This document shows positions 38,285-46,595 of a stretch of DNA of 64,000 bases, in pieces. Below the pieces are notes generated by a model. That model saw only the letters and a program-made list of their open reading frames with translations. It was not told the DNA's origin and did no database searches. Position 1 is the stretch's first letter, and each line of letters opens with the position of its first letter. The stretch comes from Bacteroidales bacterium (lineage in GTDB: Bacteria > Bacteroidota > Bacteroidia > Bacteroidales > Bacteroidaceae): NCBI GenBank assembly GCA_030532685.1, contig JAUNKN010000004.1:53033-117032 (forward strand). The letters are read 5' to 3'. Position numbers and translations under genes: made by a program.

Positions 38285-40126
38285 TTAGCGCAGCACTTTG
38301 CGACCTCCACGAAGATAGACTCCATGGGGAGCTGGCTGGAGCACGCGACGACCGCTCAAGTCATAAAGCGACGTCGAAGTCTTTGCGGTCGAAGTCGCAA
38401 GAGTTTGAATCCCCGTGAGAAGACCTCCGCGGAAGGTGTAGCCTTGTGCAGCGGCTTGGGAGCGAGGAAGAGCCAAATAAGCCTTGCCCTCGAGCTGTTC
38501 CACCCAATCGCCTTGACTCTCCTTTTGCCAGTAGAAACCAAGCCCCGACTGGGCATCGTTGGCTAGAATATAGAGTTTTTCGTCAAGATGATGCACACGA
38601 GCAGCACTCAAAGCGGGATGAAGCAAATGCCCTGTAGGAAGAGCTACCGTTGCTACCCCTGCGGGAGCCGGAGCAAAGGTGAGGCGAGTGCCGGGGGCAG
38701 CTTCGACCAAGAAGCCGGTCTCGGCGGGGAGGTGCTGGCCAGCAGTGGCCACAGCCTCTAAACGCAACTGCCCATGAGCCGCGGGCAACACGGCCGAAAC
38801 GCGTGCGCCAACGGGAACGGTTAGGACGCGAGGAGTGGCCAAGGTGCACATCCCCGACTCGCCCAGCTCAAGCTGTACGGACTTGTCTTGAGTAGACAGC
38901 TCCACAGGAGCGCTATCGGCATTGACAATGTGACGAGTGCGGGTGTTGATGAGCAGCACCACGGCATGAAGTTTACTCTTGTCTTGAATGATGTGCTCAC
39001 CGGGAAAGGGAGGACTCTCGGTGTTACTCACGTCAAAACCATGCACATGGCTGTAAGCCCTTCCTTCTTGAAAACTTGCAGGAAGAGTGCCGGCATCTCC
39101 TTGCAACACATCGCTGGCGCGCACCACTGTGTGATTGAACTCAGGGTATACTGGACTGGAAGCATTGGTAAATGCTGAAGGTAGAAAGCGTAAATCACTT
39201 GGATCAAGGTAGGCATTGGCTTGGGTCCAATACTTAGAAGTTCCCTTGAGGCCATCGGCCGTGAGCACATAGGCCAAACGATAAGGGGACTCTTCGCCAC
39301 TCATACCAAAAGTGGTTTGCGTTTCAATGTTTACCCTATCTTTCTCTGGGTCGAGCGTAGCTTTTGTTATTTTGATAGCAGCCTCGGTCACCGCTCGTTC
39401 TTCCGCTTCGATGTCCTCCAGCAAGTCGTACGATTCGCCTTTTTTATAATCGCGGGGCAAAGCGGTACGACTTGTCTTATAACGATTGATACGAACTTCG
39501 GGGAAGCCGCCAACATAAGCGCGAACCAATGGAGCATAGTCCTGAGAGAACATCACGTCTTTCCAACCATGAATGGCGATGGGAATGACACGATCTTTAA
39601 AGTTGATGGACAAGGATTCCATCGCTCCCATGGCCAGTGGACACAAGGGACACCAAGTGGCTGTGAAGTCCTCGACGAGAACTTTTCGTTTTGCACTGTG
39701 GGAGGACACAGCAAGATAGTTAGAAACGGCGGCTAAAGTTTGAGTCGCTTCATTGGGCTGGCCATTGACGCTTTTGATACGCAGCACAAATTTGCCCAAA
39801 CCCGTCTTGGAAACTCCAGGAATGGAAAGACGGAGAGTTCTAACGGCTCCCATTCGGTTCAGAGGAATAGGCAGATGATAAACCTGCTCTGCACTCACGA
39901 TGCCGCCAAATTCGCAGGTATAACCGATAGAACGAACAGTTTCAGTGCCTTGATTGGCTACCTTCACTTCGGTTTCAAAGGGCTGTCCCACCAGTACCGT
40001 TTTTTCTTTGAGGGTGGATTCGATGACCACGGCATTGCGTAAAGGAGTTGCTTGGGCAAAGAGCGTACTTACAACACCTCCAAGAAGCCCAAGGAGGAGA
40101 AGAAGGCGGAGCAAGAATCGGTACAT
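38285..40126 (-). CDS. Omp28-like secreted protein with thioredoxin motif, copy 2
   Basis: 613 residues from ATG 40126 (MYRFLLRLLLLLGLLGG); the frame can be extended three codons to a TTG. Layout is the same as the neighbour: signal peptide, N-terminal beta domain, thioredoxin-like VEDFTATWCPLCPLAMGAM with CxxC, shared IEAEERAVTEAAIKITKAT and FGMSGEESPYRLAYVLTADG blocks, and the C-terminus YDLSGRRVLQPAPHGVYLRG. The CxxC dipeptide differs (PL instead of RY), which in thioredoxin-fold proteins changes redox potential. The duplicated gene keeps its own promoter, so the copies are separately transcribed. They lie next to ahpF, in keeping with, but not proving, a redox role. Confidence 0.78.
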   Translation of the reverse strand: MYRFLLRLLLLLGLLGGVVSTLFAQATPLRNAVVIESTLKEKTVLVGQPFETEVKVANQGTETVRSIGYTCEFGGIVSAEQVYHLPIPLNRMGAVRTLRLSIPGVSKTGLGKFVLRIKSVNGQPNEATQTLAAVSNYLAVSSHSAKRKVLVEDFTATWCPLCPLAMGAMESLSINFKDRVIPIAIHGWKDVMFSQDYAPLVRAYVGGFPEVRINRYKTSRTALPRDYKKGESYDLLEDIEAEERAVTEAAIKITKATLDPEKDRVNIETQTTFGMSGEESPYRLAYVLTADGLKGTSKYWTQANAYLDPSDLRFLPSAFTNASSPVYPEFNHTVVRASDVLQGDAGTLPASFQEGRAYSHVHGFDVSNTESPPFPGEHIIQDKSKLHAVVLLINTRTRHIVNADSAPVELSTQDKSVQLELGESGMCTLATPRVLTVPVGARVSAVLPAAHGQLRLEAVATAGQHLPAETGFLVEAAPGTRLTFAPAPAGVATVALPTGHLLHPALSAARVHHLDEKLYILANDAQSGLGFYWQKESQGDWVEQLEGKAYLALPRSQAAAQGYTFRGGLLTGIQTLATSTAKTSTSLYDLSGRRVLQPAPHGVYLRGGRKVLR

Positions 40127-40562
40127 GTGTATCAAAATAAGCGGTTAACAAGTAGGGAGGGGAAGACGGTACAACTGCCTCCCTCGTAGAAAAAGGCTGC
40201 GCGAAGTTACAATTTTCGGAATGGCTGGCCAATAGCTCCCCTGCAACTTTAAGAATCAGCCTTTTCCTTTTCAGAAAAACATTTACACAAAACGATAAAA
40301 ACCAACAACAAAACACTCTCTCGCAAAAGCGAGGAGAAAAAACTAAAGGAGGAAACAAGAGATACAGCCTGCTCATTCTCTGCATTTTGAAGGAAACTCG
40401 CGTGTTTCGACTACGTTTTTCAGAATATAAAAAGCCGACAAAAGTAAAAGAGCGACAAAGAAAAGGAGTGCAAAATCGTCAGAGAATCTAAAAGAAACAG
40501 GCTCCACAACACAGAAAAGGCGCAAGCGATACAAAAACCTCATCTTTGTTGCATACACTCCT
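40127..40562. other. Intergenic region between Omp28-like gene 2 and ahpF
   Basis: About 435 bases holding the promoter of Omp28-like gene 2 near the left end. The rest (40270..40560) is A-rich with no supported gene. Confidence 0.5.
40202..40232 (-). promoter_or_regulatory. Promoter of Omp28-like gene 2
   Basis: Minus strand: TTG (40232..40230), 20 bases, TAACTTCG (40209..40202). Sequence around it duplicates 38141..38180. Confidence 0.6.
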
Positions 40563-40603
40563 CAAAAACAAGTGGCCGCACTTCAACTGAAGAGCGGCCA
40601 CTT
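40563..40603 (-). terminator. Terminator of ahpF
   Basis: Perfect 10-bp arms AAGTGGCCGC / GCGGCCACTT with an inner CTTCA/TGAAG stem, followed by GTTTTTG on the minus strand, 24 bases past the stop. Confidence 0.85.
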
Positions 40604-40626
40604 GGGGCAAATGAATAACCAAAAAC

Positions 40627-42180
40627 TTAGATGACGCCGCGCACACGGTCGTCAAAAGCAGCAAGAGCGGCCTTGGCGCCTTCGCCCATAGCTACAATAA
40701 TTTGCTTGTAAGGAACGGTGCTCACATCGCCCGCTGCATAAACACCAGGAGTGGTAGTACGGCAGAAGGCGTCTACAGGAATCTCACCACGCGAACTGAG
40801 CTCGATTTGATCAGCAAAAGCAGCGGCATTGGGCGAAAGACCAATTTGCACAAAGACACCATCGAGAGCAATCTCACGTTCTTGTTCGTTGGTGCGGTCC
40901 TTCACACGTAGCGCGGTGAGGCGCTCTCCATCCCCTAAAACTGCGGTAGTTTGTGAAGAAAGGTAGATGTCTACGTTCGAAAGGCTCTTTGCCTTGTCTT
41001 GCAATACGGTATCGGCACGCAACGTATCGGCAAATTCTAAAACCGTAACGTGCTCGGCAATACCTGCCAAGTCGATGGCTGCTTCGATACCTGAATTACC
41101 ACCACCTACAACTGCAATGCGCTTATCCTTATAGAAAGGTCCATCGCAGTGCGGGCAGAAATGTACACCGCGTCCCATATAGTCGGCTTCGCCCTCTACA
41201 CCAAGTTTGCGCCAGCTGGCTCCCGTAGCAATAATCACAGCAGGAGCAACAAAGACTTCGCCTCCTCGCACATAAACGCGCTTTTGAGCATCACGCAACT
41301 CGCTGCGCTCCACACGACGATTCTCAAAGACGTCTATGGGATAGTCGGCTATGTGTTCGCCCAAACGAGCTGCAAGTTCCGCTCCCGTAGTATGAGTCAC
41401 AGAAATCAAATTTTCGATGCCTACGGTCTCTTTGACCTGTCCACCAATGCGCTCTGCAACGACTGCTACACGCAATCCCTTGCGCGCAGAATAGATCGCA
41501 GCCGAAGCGCCAGCAGGACCGCCTCCCACCACAACGAGGTCGTATTCACGCTCGATGGGTTCTTGTTCCACTTCTTCTGTACCAAAGGCTGCCTCCAACT
41601 CATCCAAAATTTCTGCCAGCGAACCACGGCCACTGTGCACCAAAGTATTATCGCTCAACACGGCAGGCACACCTTGCAGACGCAAAGCGTCGGCTTCTGC
41701 CTGGAAGAGCGCGCCATCGACCACTTCGTGTTCAAAATCGCCATGCAACAGCGCCATCACATTGAGTGCCTGCACCACATCAGGGCAGTTGGTACAAGTG
41801 AGCGAAACATAGGTGCGCAAGCGTATGGGACCACGCAGTGATTGGATGCGACGAGCGAGGGCTTCGTCGGGCAGGTTTTTCCCCTTACCATCGGCATTGA
41901 GCACAGCAAGCAGGAGGGAAGAAAACTCGTGACCGCCAGGGATACCGCGGAACACTATGCCTGTGGGCTGACCATCCTTGAGAAGAGAAAATTGAAGTTT
42001 CTCGGCCACCTCGGTATGGCGCAAGGTGATGCGCTCAGAGGTGGAAGCAAACTCGCTGAGGAAAGTACTAAAATCTCCGAAGCTCTCGTGGCTGCTATCG
42101 GCCAAGAAGTCGAGCGTATAGTCCGATTGGAGAGAAGAAAAAATATCTTTAACTTGGGAAAGAAGGGCTGCGTCTAACAT
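40627..42180 (-). CDS. ahpF: Alkyl hydroperoxide reductase subunit F
   Basis: 517 residues, normal for AhpF. The N-terminal tandem thioredoxin-fold domain has the CTNC pair at Cys129/Cys132, the same positions as in Salmonella/E. coli AhpF. The thioredoxin-reductase half starts near 210 with the FAD site DLVVVGGGPAGASAA, the NADH site IAVVGGGNSGIEAA, and the redox CPHC in GVHFCPHCDGPF (about 342-345), ending with the FAD motif GVYAAGDVSTVPYKQ. It uses NADH to reduce AhpC. It lies 159 bases after ahpC with a hairpin between, and has no promoter of its own that I can see, so it is probably read through from ahpC at a lower level. Confidence 0.97.
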   Translation of the reverse strand: MLDAALLSQVKDIFSSLQSDYTLDFLADSSHESFGDFSTFLSEFASTSERITLRHTEVAEKLQFSLLKDGQPTGIVFRGIPGGHEFSSLLLAVLNADGKGKNLPDEALARRIQSLRGPIRLRTYVSLTCTNCPDVVQALNVMALLHGDFEHEVVDGALFQAEADALRLQGVPAVLSDNTLVHSGRGSLAEILDELEAAFGTEEVEQEPIEREYDLVVVGGGPAGASAAIYSARKGLRVAVVAERIGGQVKETVGIENLISVTHTTGAELAARLGEHIADYPIDVFENRRVERSELRDAQKRVYVRGGEVFVAPAVIIATGASWRKLGVEGEADYMGRGVHFCPHCDGPFYKDKRIAVVGGGNSGIEAAIDLAGIAEHVTVLEFADTLRADTVLQDKAKSLSNVDIYLSSQTTAVLGDGERLTALRVKDRTNEQEREIALDGVFVQIGLSPNAAAFADQIELSSRGEIPVDAFCRTTTPGVYAAGDVSTVPYKQIIVAMGEGAKAALAAFDDRVRGVI

Positions 42181-42255
42181 ATCGAGAAATGGGTATGGTG
42201 GAGCGGAATATCAAGGCATAGCCGAAACAATGGGCTCCAAGCAGGGATATAAAGA

Positions 42256-42296
42256 GAGAGCGGCGGAGCGGAGTTTGCACTCTCTCCACCGCTCTC
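42256..42296 (-). terminator. Hairpin between ahpC and ahpF
   Basis: Arms GAGAGCGG / CCGCTCTC (8 bp) with an inner GGAG/CTCC stem. Only TCTTTATAT follows on the minus strand, so it is likely a partial terminator or processing site that sets the AhpC:AhpF ratio. Confidence 0.45.
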
Positions 42297-42339
42297 GGGT
42301 TGAAACCTAATATATCTGTTTTTGTGTTGTCCTCAGAGA

Positions 42340-42906
42340 TTAAATCTTACCCACCAAATCGATGCTGGGCTTGAGGGTCTCTGCACCCTTCTTCCACTTA
42401 GCGGGGCAAACTTCGCCGTCGTGGCTGGCTACGAAGAGAGCAGCCTCAACCTTGCGAAGAAGTTCGTCGGCATTACGACCGATGCTGTTGTCTTGAATTT
42501 CGGCAATCTTGATTTTGCCTTCGGGATTCACGAGGAACGTACCACGATAAGCCAAACCTTCTTCCTCAATGTGCACACCGAAGCCACGGCTCAATACGCC
42601 AGTGGGGTCAGCAAGCATGGGATAAGTGATTTTCTTGATGCTATCGCTTGTATCGTGCCAAGCCTTGTGCGTGAAGTGAGTATCAGTGCTCACCGAATAC
42701 ACTTCTACACCTTGTGCCTTGAAAGCTTCGTACTTCTCGGCCAAGTCTACCAATTCCGTGGGGCACACGAAAGTAAAGTCAGCGGGATAGAAGAAGAAGA
42801 TGGCCCACTTGCCAGCGATGTCAGCATTGCTTACGGTCTTAAACTCACCATTGTGATAGGCTTGCACCTTGAATTCAGGAGCTTGAGCATTGATAATAGA
42901 TTGCAT
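42340..42906 (-). CDS. ahpC: Peroxiredoxin AhpC
   Basis: 188 residues, typical 2-Cys Prx1/AhpC. Peroxidatic Cys48 lies in FFYPADFTFVCPTELVDLAE and the resolving Cys167 in HDGEVCPAKWKKG. The start MQSIINAQAPEFKVQAYHNG is family-typical. It reduces hydrogen peroxide, organic peroxides and peroxynitrite, and is recycled by AhpF encoded just downstream. Upstream are a clear promoter (42991..43021) and an OxyR-type operator (43021..43057), so peroxide induction through the OxyR encoded at 11315 is likely. Confidence 0.98.
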   Translation of the reverse strand: MQSIINAQAPEFKVQAYHNGEFKTVSNADIAGKWAIFFFYPADFTFVCPTELVDLAEKYEAFKAQGVEVYSVSTDTHFTHKAWHDTSDSIKKITYPMLADPTGVLSRGFGVHIEEEGLAYRGTFLVNPEGKIKIAEIQDNSIGRNADELLRKVEAALFVASHDGEVCPAKWKKGAETLKPSIDLVGKI

Positions 42907-42990
42907 AGTTCTTTGATGTTAAAGGGTAAGGGCTTTTTTCTATATCTGTTCTGCGAGGGAATGTATCCGTCGTTGTCTGTTAAGATGCTG

Positions 42991-43021
42991 CAAAGATACA
43001 CTCTTCTACTATCTATAACAA
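42991..43021 (-). promoter_or_regulatory. Promoter of ahpC
   Basis: Minus strand: TTG (43021..43019), 20 bases, TATCTTTG (42998..42991). Start expected near 42984, leader about 78 bases. The -33 box touches the OxyR operator. Confidence 0.8.
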
Positions 43022-43057
43022 TAGACAAAGGCTTATACATAGATAGAGAAAAGCTAT
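43021..43057. promoter_or_regulatory. Probable OxyR operator of ahpC-ahpF
   Basis: Two 15-base half-sites, ATAGACAAAGGCTTA (43021..43035) and ATAGAGAAAAGCTAT (43043..43057), separated by exactly 7 bases. This is the spacing of the E. coli consensus ATAG-N7-CTAT-N7-ATAG-N7-CTAT; three of the four elements match fully and the remaining one (CTTA) matches in two bases. It sits immediately upstream of the -33 box, the position expected for a LysR-type activator. Confidence 0.75.
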
Positions 43058-43167
43058 CCATATAGCATTTCTGACTGATAGACAACAAATTAAAGAGCTT
43101 CCTCCGGAAGAAAAAGAAAAGAGAAATTAGACACAGCTAAAGGGAAGAAAAGATTTCAACACTTTTG

Positions 43168-43199
43168 TTTGCCCACTTCACATCAAACCTTTATATTCG
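43168..43199 (+). promoter_or_regulatory. Promoter of the SLC13-type transporter
   Basis: TTTG (43168..43171), 20 bases, TATATTCG (43192..43199). The -7 box is the TAnnTTCG variant. Leader about 27 bases. Confidence 0.55.
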
Positions 43200-43231
43200 C
43201 GTTTGCGAACTCTACATTTCATCTCAACACT

Positions 43232-45106
43232 ATGAACACCCTACATGACCTCATGGCCAACACCCCTGCGGTGCTCACCATTCTTATCTTTGCGCTCACG
43301 ATTATTGCCTTTGCGGCCAACAAGGTACGCAGCGACATTGTCGCTCTGTGCTGTATGGCTGCGCTAATGGCTTTCGGAATTGTCGGTCCGAAAGAGGCTT
43401 TGGCAGGATTTAGCAATTCGAGTGTGGTCATCATGCTCGCGCTCTTTATCGTGGGCGGAGCGGTGTTTCAAACAGGGCTTGCCAAAACCGTTTCGCGCAA
43501 GCTACTCCGCATGGCTGGAACGAGCGAAACAAAACTCTTTTTCCTCGTCATGGGAGTAACGGCCTTTGTTGCGGCCTTTGTCAGCAACACGGGCACCGTG
43601 GCCTTGCTCCTTCCCATTCTCTTGGCCATGGCGAAGAGTGCGAAGATAAGCCCTTCAAAACTCATGATTCCTTTGGCCTTTGCCTCCTCCATGGGAGGCA
43701 TGTTCACGCTCATTGGCACTCCGCCCAACTTGATCGTCGATGGCTATCTGCGCGACCATAACTTGGGGGGCTTTGGCTTTTTCGACTTCACCTTGGTAGG
43801 CGCGGCTTGCTTCGTCGTGGGGATTGTGCTACTCTACCCCCTGAGCAAATTTTTCATGGGAGGCAAAAAACACCATAAAGAAAGCGACGACGAGGGACAC
43901 AATCTCTTGGCTTTGCTTCAGGAATACGAGCTCAATCAACTCATCTTCAAGTTGCAAGTGGGCGACCACTCTCCCATGATTGGAAAAACAGCTCAAGAAT
44001 TGGATTTGCACCGCCGCTATGGAGTCACCCTGCTTGAGGAACGCCACCGCAACAAACTCTTAGGCACGGTGGTGCAAAGCACCGTAAGGCCCGACACGAT
44101 ATTCCAGCCTGGCGATGTGCTTTATGCTATGGGGACGCGGGAGCACCTCAACGAAATGACTCACATATTCAACCTCACGCTCTTTGCCGAGGAAATGCGC
44201 GAGGATCATGCCAAACTCGACTTCTATGATTTGGGCTTGAGCGAGATACTCATCTCCCCCGAAAGCAAACTGATCAATCAGACTGTCCAAGAAGCTGGTT
44301 TTCGCCAGCGCAATAATGTAAATATCTTAGCCATTAAGCGCTCACAACATTGCATCACCGAAAACGTGCAGCAAGAAACACTCCACGCAGGCGATATGAT
44401 GCTCGTTCACGGAGCCTGGAGCGACATCAAAAAGATGAAGACCAACCTGCGCGAATGGATCATCATTGGCGACCCTTCCGAAGAGCTCGAGAACGTGGCA
44501 CTCGATCACAAAGCTCCCTTGGCCGCAGGCATCATGATCGCCATGGTCTTGCTCATGGTCTTCGCCGACCAAATTGGTATTCCCCCCGTCACCACTGTCG
44601 TGGTCGCAGGTCTGCTCATGGTGTTATTGGGCTGTGTGCGCTCGGTCGATACGGCCTACAAAATGATTGGTTGGGAAAGTATCGTGCTCATCGCCGCCAT
44701 GATGTCTATGAGCAGTGCACTCTCCTCGACAGGCATTTCCGATTTCATTGCAACCAACGTGGTGCAAGGGCTTCAAGCACAAGGACCATGGGCTGTGCTG
44801 ATTGGCGTTTATATCGTCACGTCTTTGCTCTCGACCTTCATTAGCAATTCGGCCACAGCCATTCTCGTTGCTCCCATTGCGTGGAGCGCAGCACAGCAGT
44901 TGGGGGTATCGCCCACTCCCTTCATGATGGCTGCCGCTATCGCGGCTTCTGCCGTCTTTGCCTTGCCCATCTCCACCCCTCCCAACGCAATGGTCATGAA
45001 TGCAGGACGCTACACCTTCATGGACTACGTAAAGGTGGGCGTACCTCTCCAGATTGCAATGGGCATCGTAGCGGTTTTAATCATCCCTCTCCTGTTTCCT
45101 TTCTAA
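43232..45106 (+). CDS. SLC13/DASS-type transporter with two regulatory TrkA-C domains
   Basis: 624 residues from ATG 43232 (MNTLHDLMANTPAVLTILIF); the frame extends upstream over the promoter, so this start is preferred. About five to six TMs at residues 10-200, two soluble TrkA-C/RCK_C domains (about 215-380, with VQSTVRPDTIFQPGDVLYAMG and VQQETLHAGDMMLVHG), then six or more TMs (about 405-620). SLC13 signatures S-N-T in VAAFVSNTGTVALLLP and LSTFISNSATAILVAP, followed by IGTPPNLIV and PISTPPNAMV, are present in both halves. These transporters import sodium-coupled dicarboxylates, citrate or sulfate; the substrate cannot be assigned. It stands alone, divergent from ahpC. Confidence 0.9.
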   Translation: MNTLHDLMANTPAVLTILIFALTIIAFAANKVRSDIVALCCMAALMAFGIVGPKEALAGFSNSSVVIMLALFIVGGAVFQTGLAKTVSRKLLRMAGTSETKLFFLVMGVTAFVAAFVSNTGTVALLLPILLAMAKSAKISPSKLMIPLAFASSMGGMFTLIGTPPNLIVDGYLRDHNLGGFGFFDFTLVGAACFVVGIVLLYPLSKFFMGGKKHHKESDDEGHNLLALLQEYELNQLIFKLQVGDHSPMIGKTAQELDLHRRYGVTLLEERHRNKLLGTVVQSTVRPDTIFQPGDVLYAMGTREHLNEMTHIFNLTLFAEEMREDHAKLDFYDLGLSEILISPESKLINQTVQEAGFRQRNNVNILAIKRSQHCITENVQQETLHAGDMMLVHGAWSDIKKMKTNLREWIIIGDPSEELENVALDHKAPLAAGIMIAMVLLMVFADQIGIPPVTTVVVAGLLMVLLGCVRSVDTAYKMIGWESIVLIAAMMSMSSALSSTGISDFIATNVVQGLQAQGPWAVLIGVYIVTSLLSTFISNSATAILVAPIAWSAAQQLGVSPTPFMMAAAIAASAVFALPISTPPNAMVMNAGRYTFMDYVKVGVPLQIAMGIVAVLIIPLLFPF

Positions 45107-45172
45107 GGAAAACAAGCTCATTGTGCTTACACAAGCCTTTTTCGGTGCTCACTCACTCGTCGAAGTCCAACA

Positions 45173-45216
45173 ATTTGGGGCGGCTTTCTTTGCGAAGGCC
45201 GCCCCAAATGCTTTTC
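45173..45216 (+). terminator. Terminator of the SLC13-type transporter gene
   Basis: Perfect 12-bp arms ATTTGGGGCGGC / GCCGCCCCAAAT with a 13-base loop, then GCTTTTC, 66 bases past the stop. Confidence 0.8.
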
Positions 45217-45290
45217 TACACTTTCCCCGAAAAGGAAGAAGAGCTCAAAATCTTATCGTTCGCCTCCCTTTCTTTGCTGACAGCAATTCA

Positions 45291-45328
45291 AAAAACTCCT
45301 CCCACGCAGCAGCACCCGCGTGGGAGGA
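45291..45328 (-). terminator. Terminator of the exporter operon
   Basis: Perfect 11-bp arms TCCTCCCACGC / GCGTGGGAGGA with a 10-base loop; on the minus strand followed by GTTTTT, 26 bases past the stop of the second ABC-2 permease. Confidence 0.85.
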
Positions 45329-45353
45329 AAAATTCTCACAGAAAGCCCGCTAA

Positions 45354-46583
45354 CTACAAGGCTCGCAAACTATTTTTCAGCATTTCGTTGCACCGTGTAG
45401 CCCACCAGGCCGTGAGGCCATACAAGAGGCAAAGCCCCCAAAGCCAGAACCACTCGGCTTGCACATCGGCCAAACTGGCGCCCATGCTATTCAATCGCAC
45501 GTAGCCCATGATGCCATGGGTAGAGGGAAAGAAACTGGCCACCATCTTCCAAAACCAAGAGAAAGCACTCATGGGCCAGCTCACCCCACTAAGGAACATG
45601 AGGGGAACAGACGAGAACACGACCAGAAGAATGATGCTCTCACGACTGCGCACCAGAGCAGCCACCGAAATGGCCAACAGCACGCAGGCCAACAAATAAG
45701 GAGTGGCAAAAAGCAAGAGGTCGAAGGCAGCTCCAAGTTGCGGTAGGCTAAACAAGCGGGGCACCACGCCCAACAAGTAAACCACAACGGGGATGTAAAT
45801 CAAGAAAAAGGCCGCGGTGCGCCCCGTAAGCGCACGCCAAGCACGGCGCGAAACGTGGTAATTTACAGGACGAAGCGAGGTGGAGGAGGCTTCGGCTTGG
45901 GCAAAGAGAGCCTCTTTGTCGAGCCCTACGGTGCGCAACTTGTGTGTGCGCAGCTGTCGCTCCAAGCGTGTTCCAGCCTCAAGCCCTGCACTCAACGCCA
46001 ATGTTTGCTGAATGATAAGCAAGAGCACAGCAGGAAGGAGAAAGGAAGCAAATCCACTTTGAGGGTTAAACAGGGCTACTTCCTCATACTCCAAAGGTTG
46101 GGCAGCCACTTCCTCTTGTCGCGCTGTGCTGAGGTGCGCGCGCTCCACTTTGATGGCTCTTCCCATATCGAGCGCTACATTGGTCGCAGCACTGAGCAAC
46201 GCCTTATAGTAGAGCATACCAGCCATGTCGCAATATACGCGCACCACCGCTTGCTCCCCTCGGGCTATGCGTTGCTCAAAATCTTCGGGCAGATAGAGAA
46301 TGCCGTGGGCTTCTTGATGCTCTATGCGTGCTTCGGCCTCGGCCAGCGAAGCGTCGTGCGAGAAGATGGCCACATCGGGAGTAGCTTCCAAACGGCGCAA
46401 ATAGTCGCGCGAGGCTGGGCTTTGCGCAGCATCGACCACAGCTATGGGAACTTCCCGCACCGCTTCGCCAGTATAGATAAAGGCGTAGATAAGTGGATAA
46501 ACAAAGGGAACGAGAAATATAAAAATGAGCAGACCGCCATCGTTGAAAATGTCACGCAGGGTGTTACGAAAGGCTTTGTTCAT
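45354..46583 (-). CDS. ABC-2 type permease (exporter subunit 2)
   Basis: 409 residues. TM1 at about 15-38 (DGGLLIFIFLVPFVYPLIYAFIY), a periplasmic domain (about 40-175), then five TMs (about 180-205, 255-280, 295-320, 325-350, 380-400), the YhhJ/YbhR-type ABC-2 layout. The C-terminal half has FSSVPLMFLSGVSWPMSAFSWFW, characteristic of ABC-2 exporters. With the preceding permease, HlyD-type adaptor and TolC it would make a tripartite efflux or secretion pathway across both membranes. It starts 12 bases after the other permease. No ABC ATPase is encoded here. Confidence 0.88.
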   Translation of the reverse strand: MNKAFRNTLRDIFNDGGLLIFIFLVPFVYPLIYAFIYTGEAVREVPIAVVDAAQSPASRDYLRRLEATPDVAIFSHDASLAEAEARIEHQEAHGILYLPEDFEQRIARGEQAVVRVYCDMAGMLYYKALLSAATNVALDMGRAIKVERAHLSTARQEEVAAQPLEYEEVALFNPQSGFASFLLPAVLLLIIQQTLALSAGLEAGTRLERQLRTHKLRTVGLDKEALFAQAEASSTSLRPVNYHVSRRAWRALTGRTAAFFLIYIPVVVYLLGVVPRLFSLPQLGAAFDLLLFATPYLLACVLLAISVAALVRSRESIILLVVFSSVPLMFLSGVSWPMSAFSWFWKMVASFFPSTHGIMGYVRLNSMGASLADVQAEWFWLWGLCLLYGLTAWWATRCNEMLKNSLRAL

Positions 46584-46595
46584 AGTCGAGAGGGC

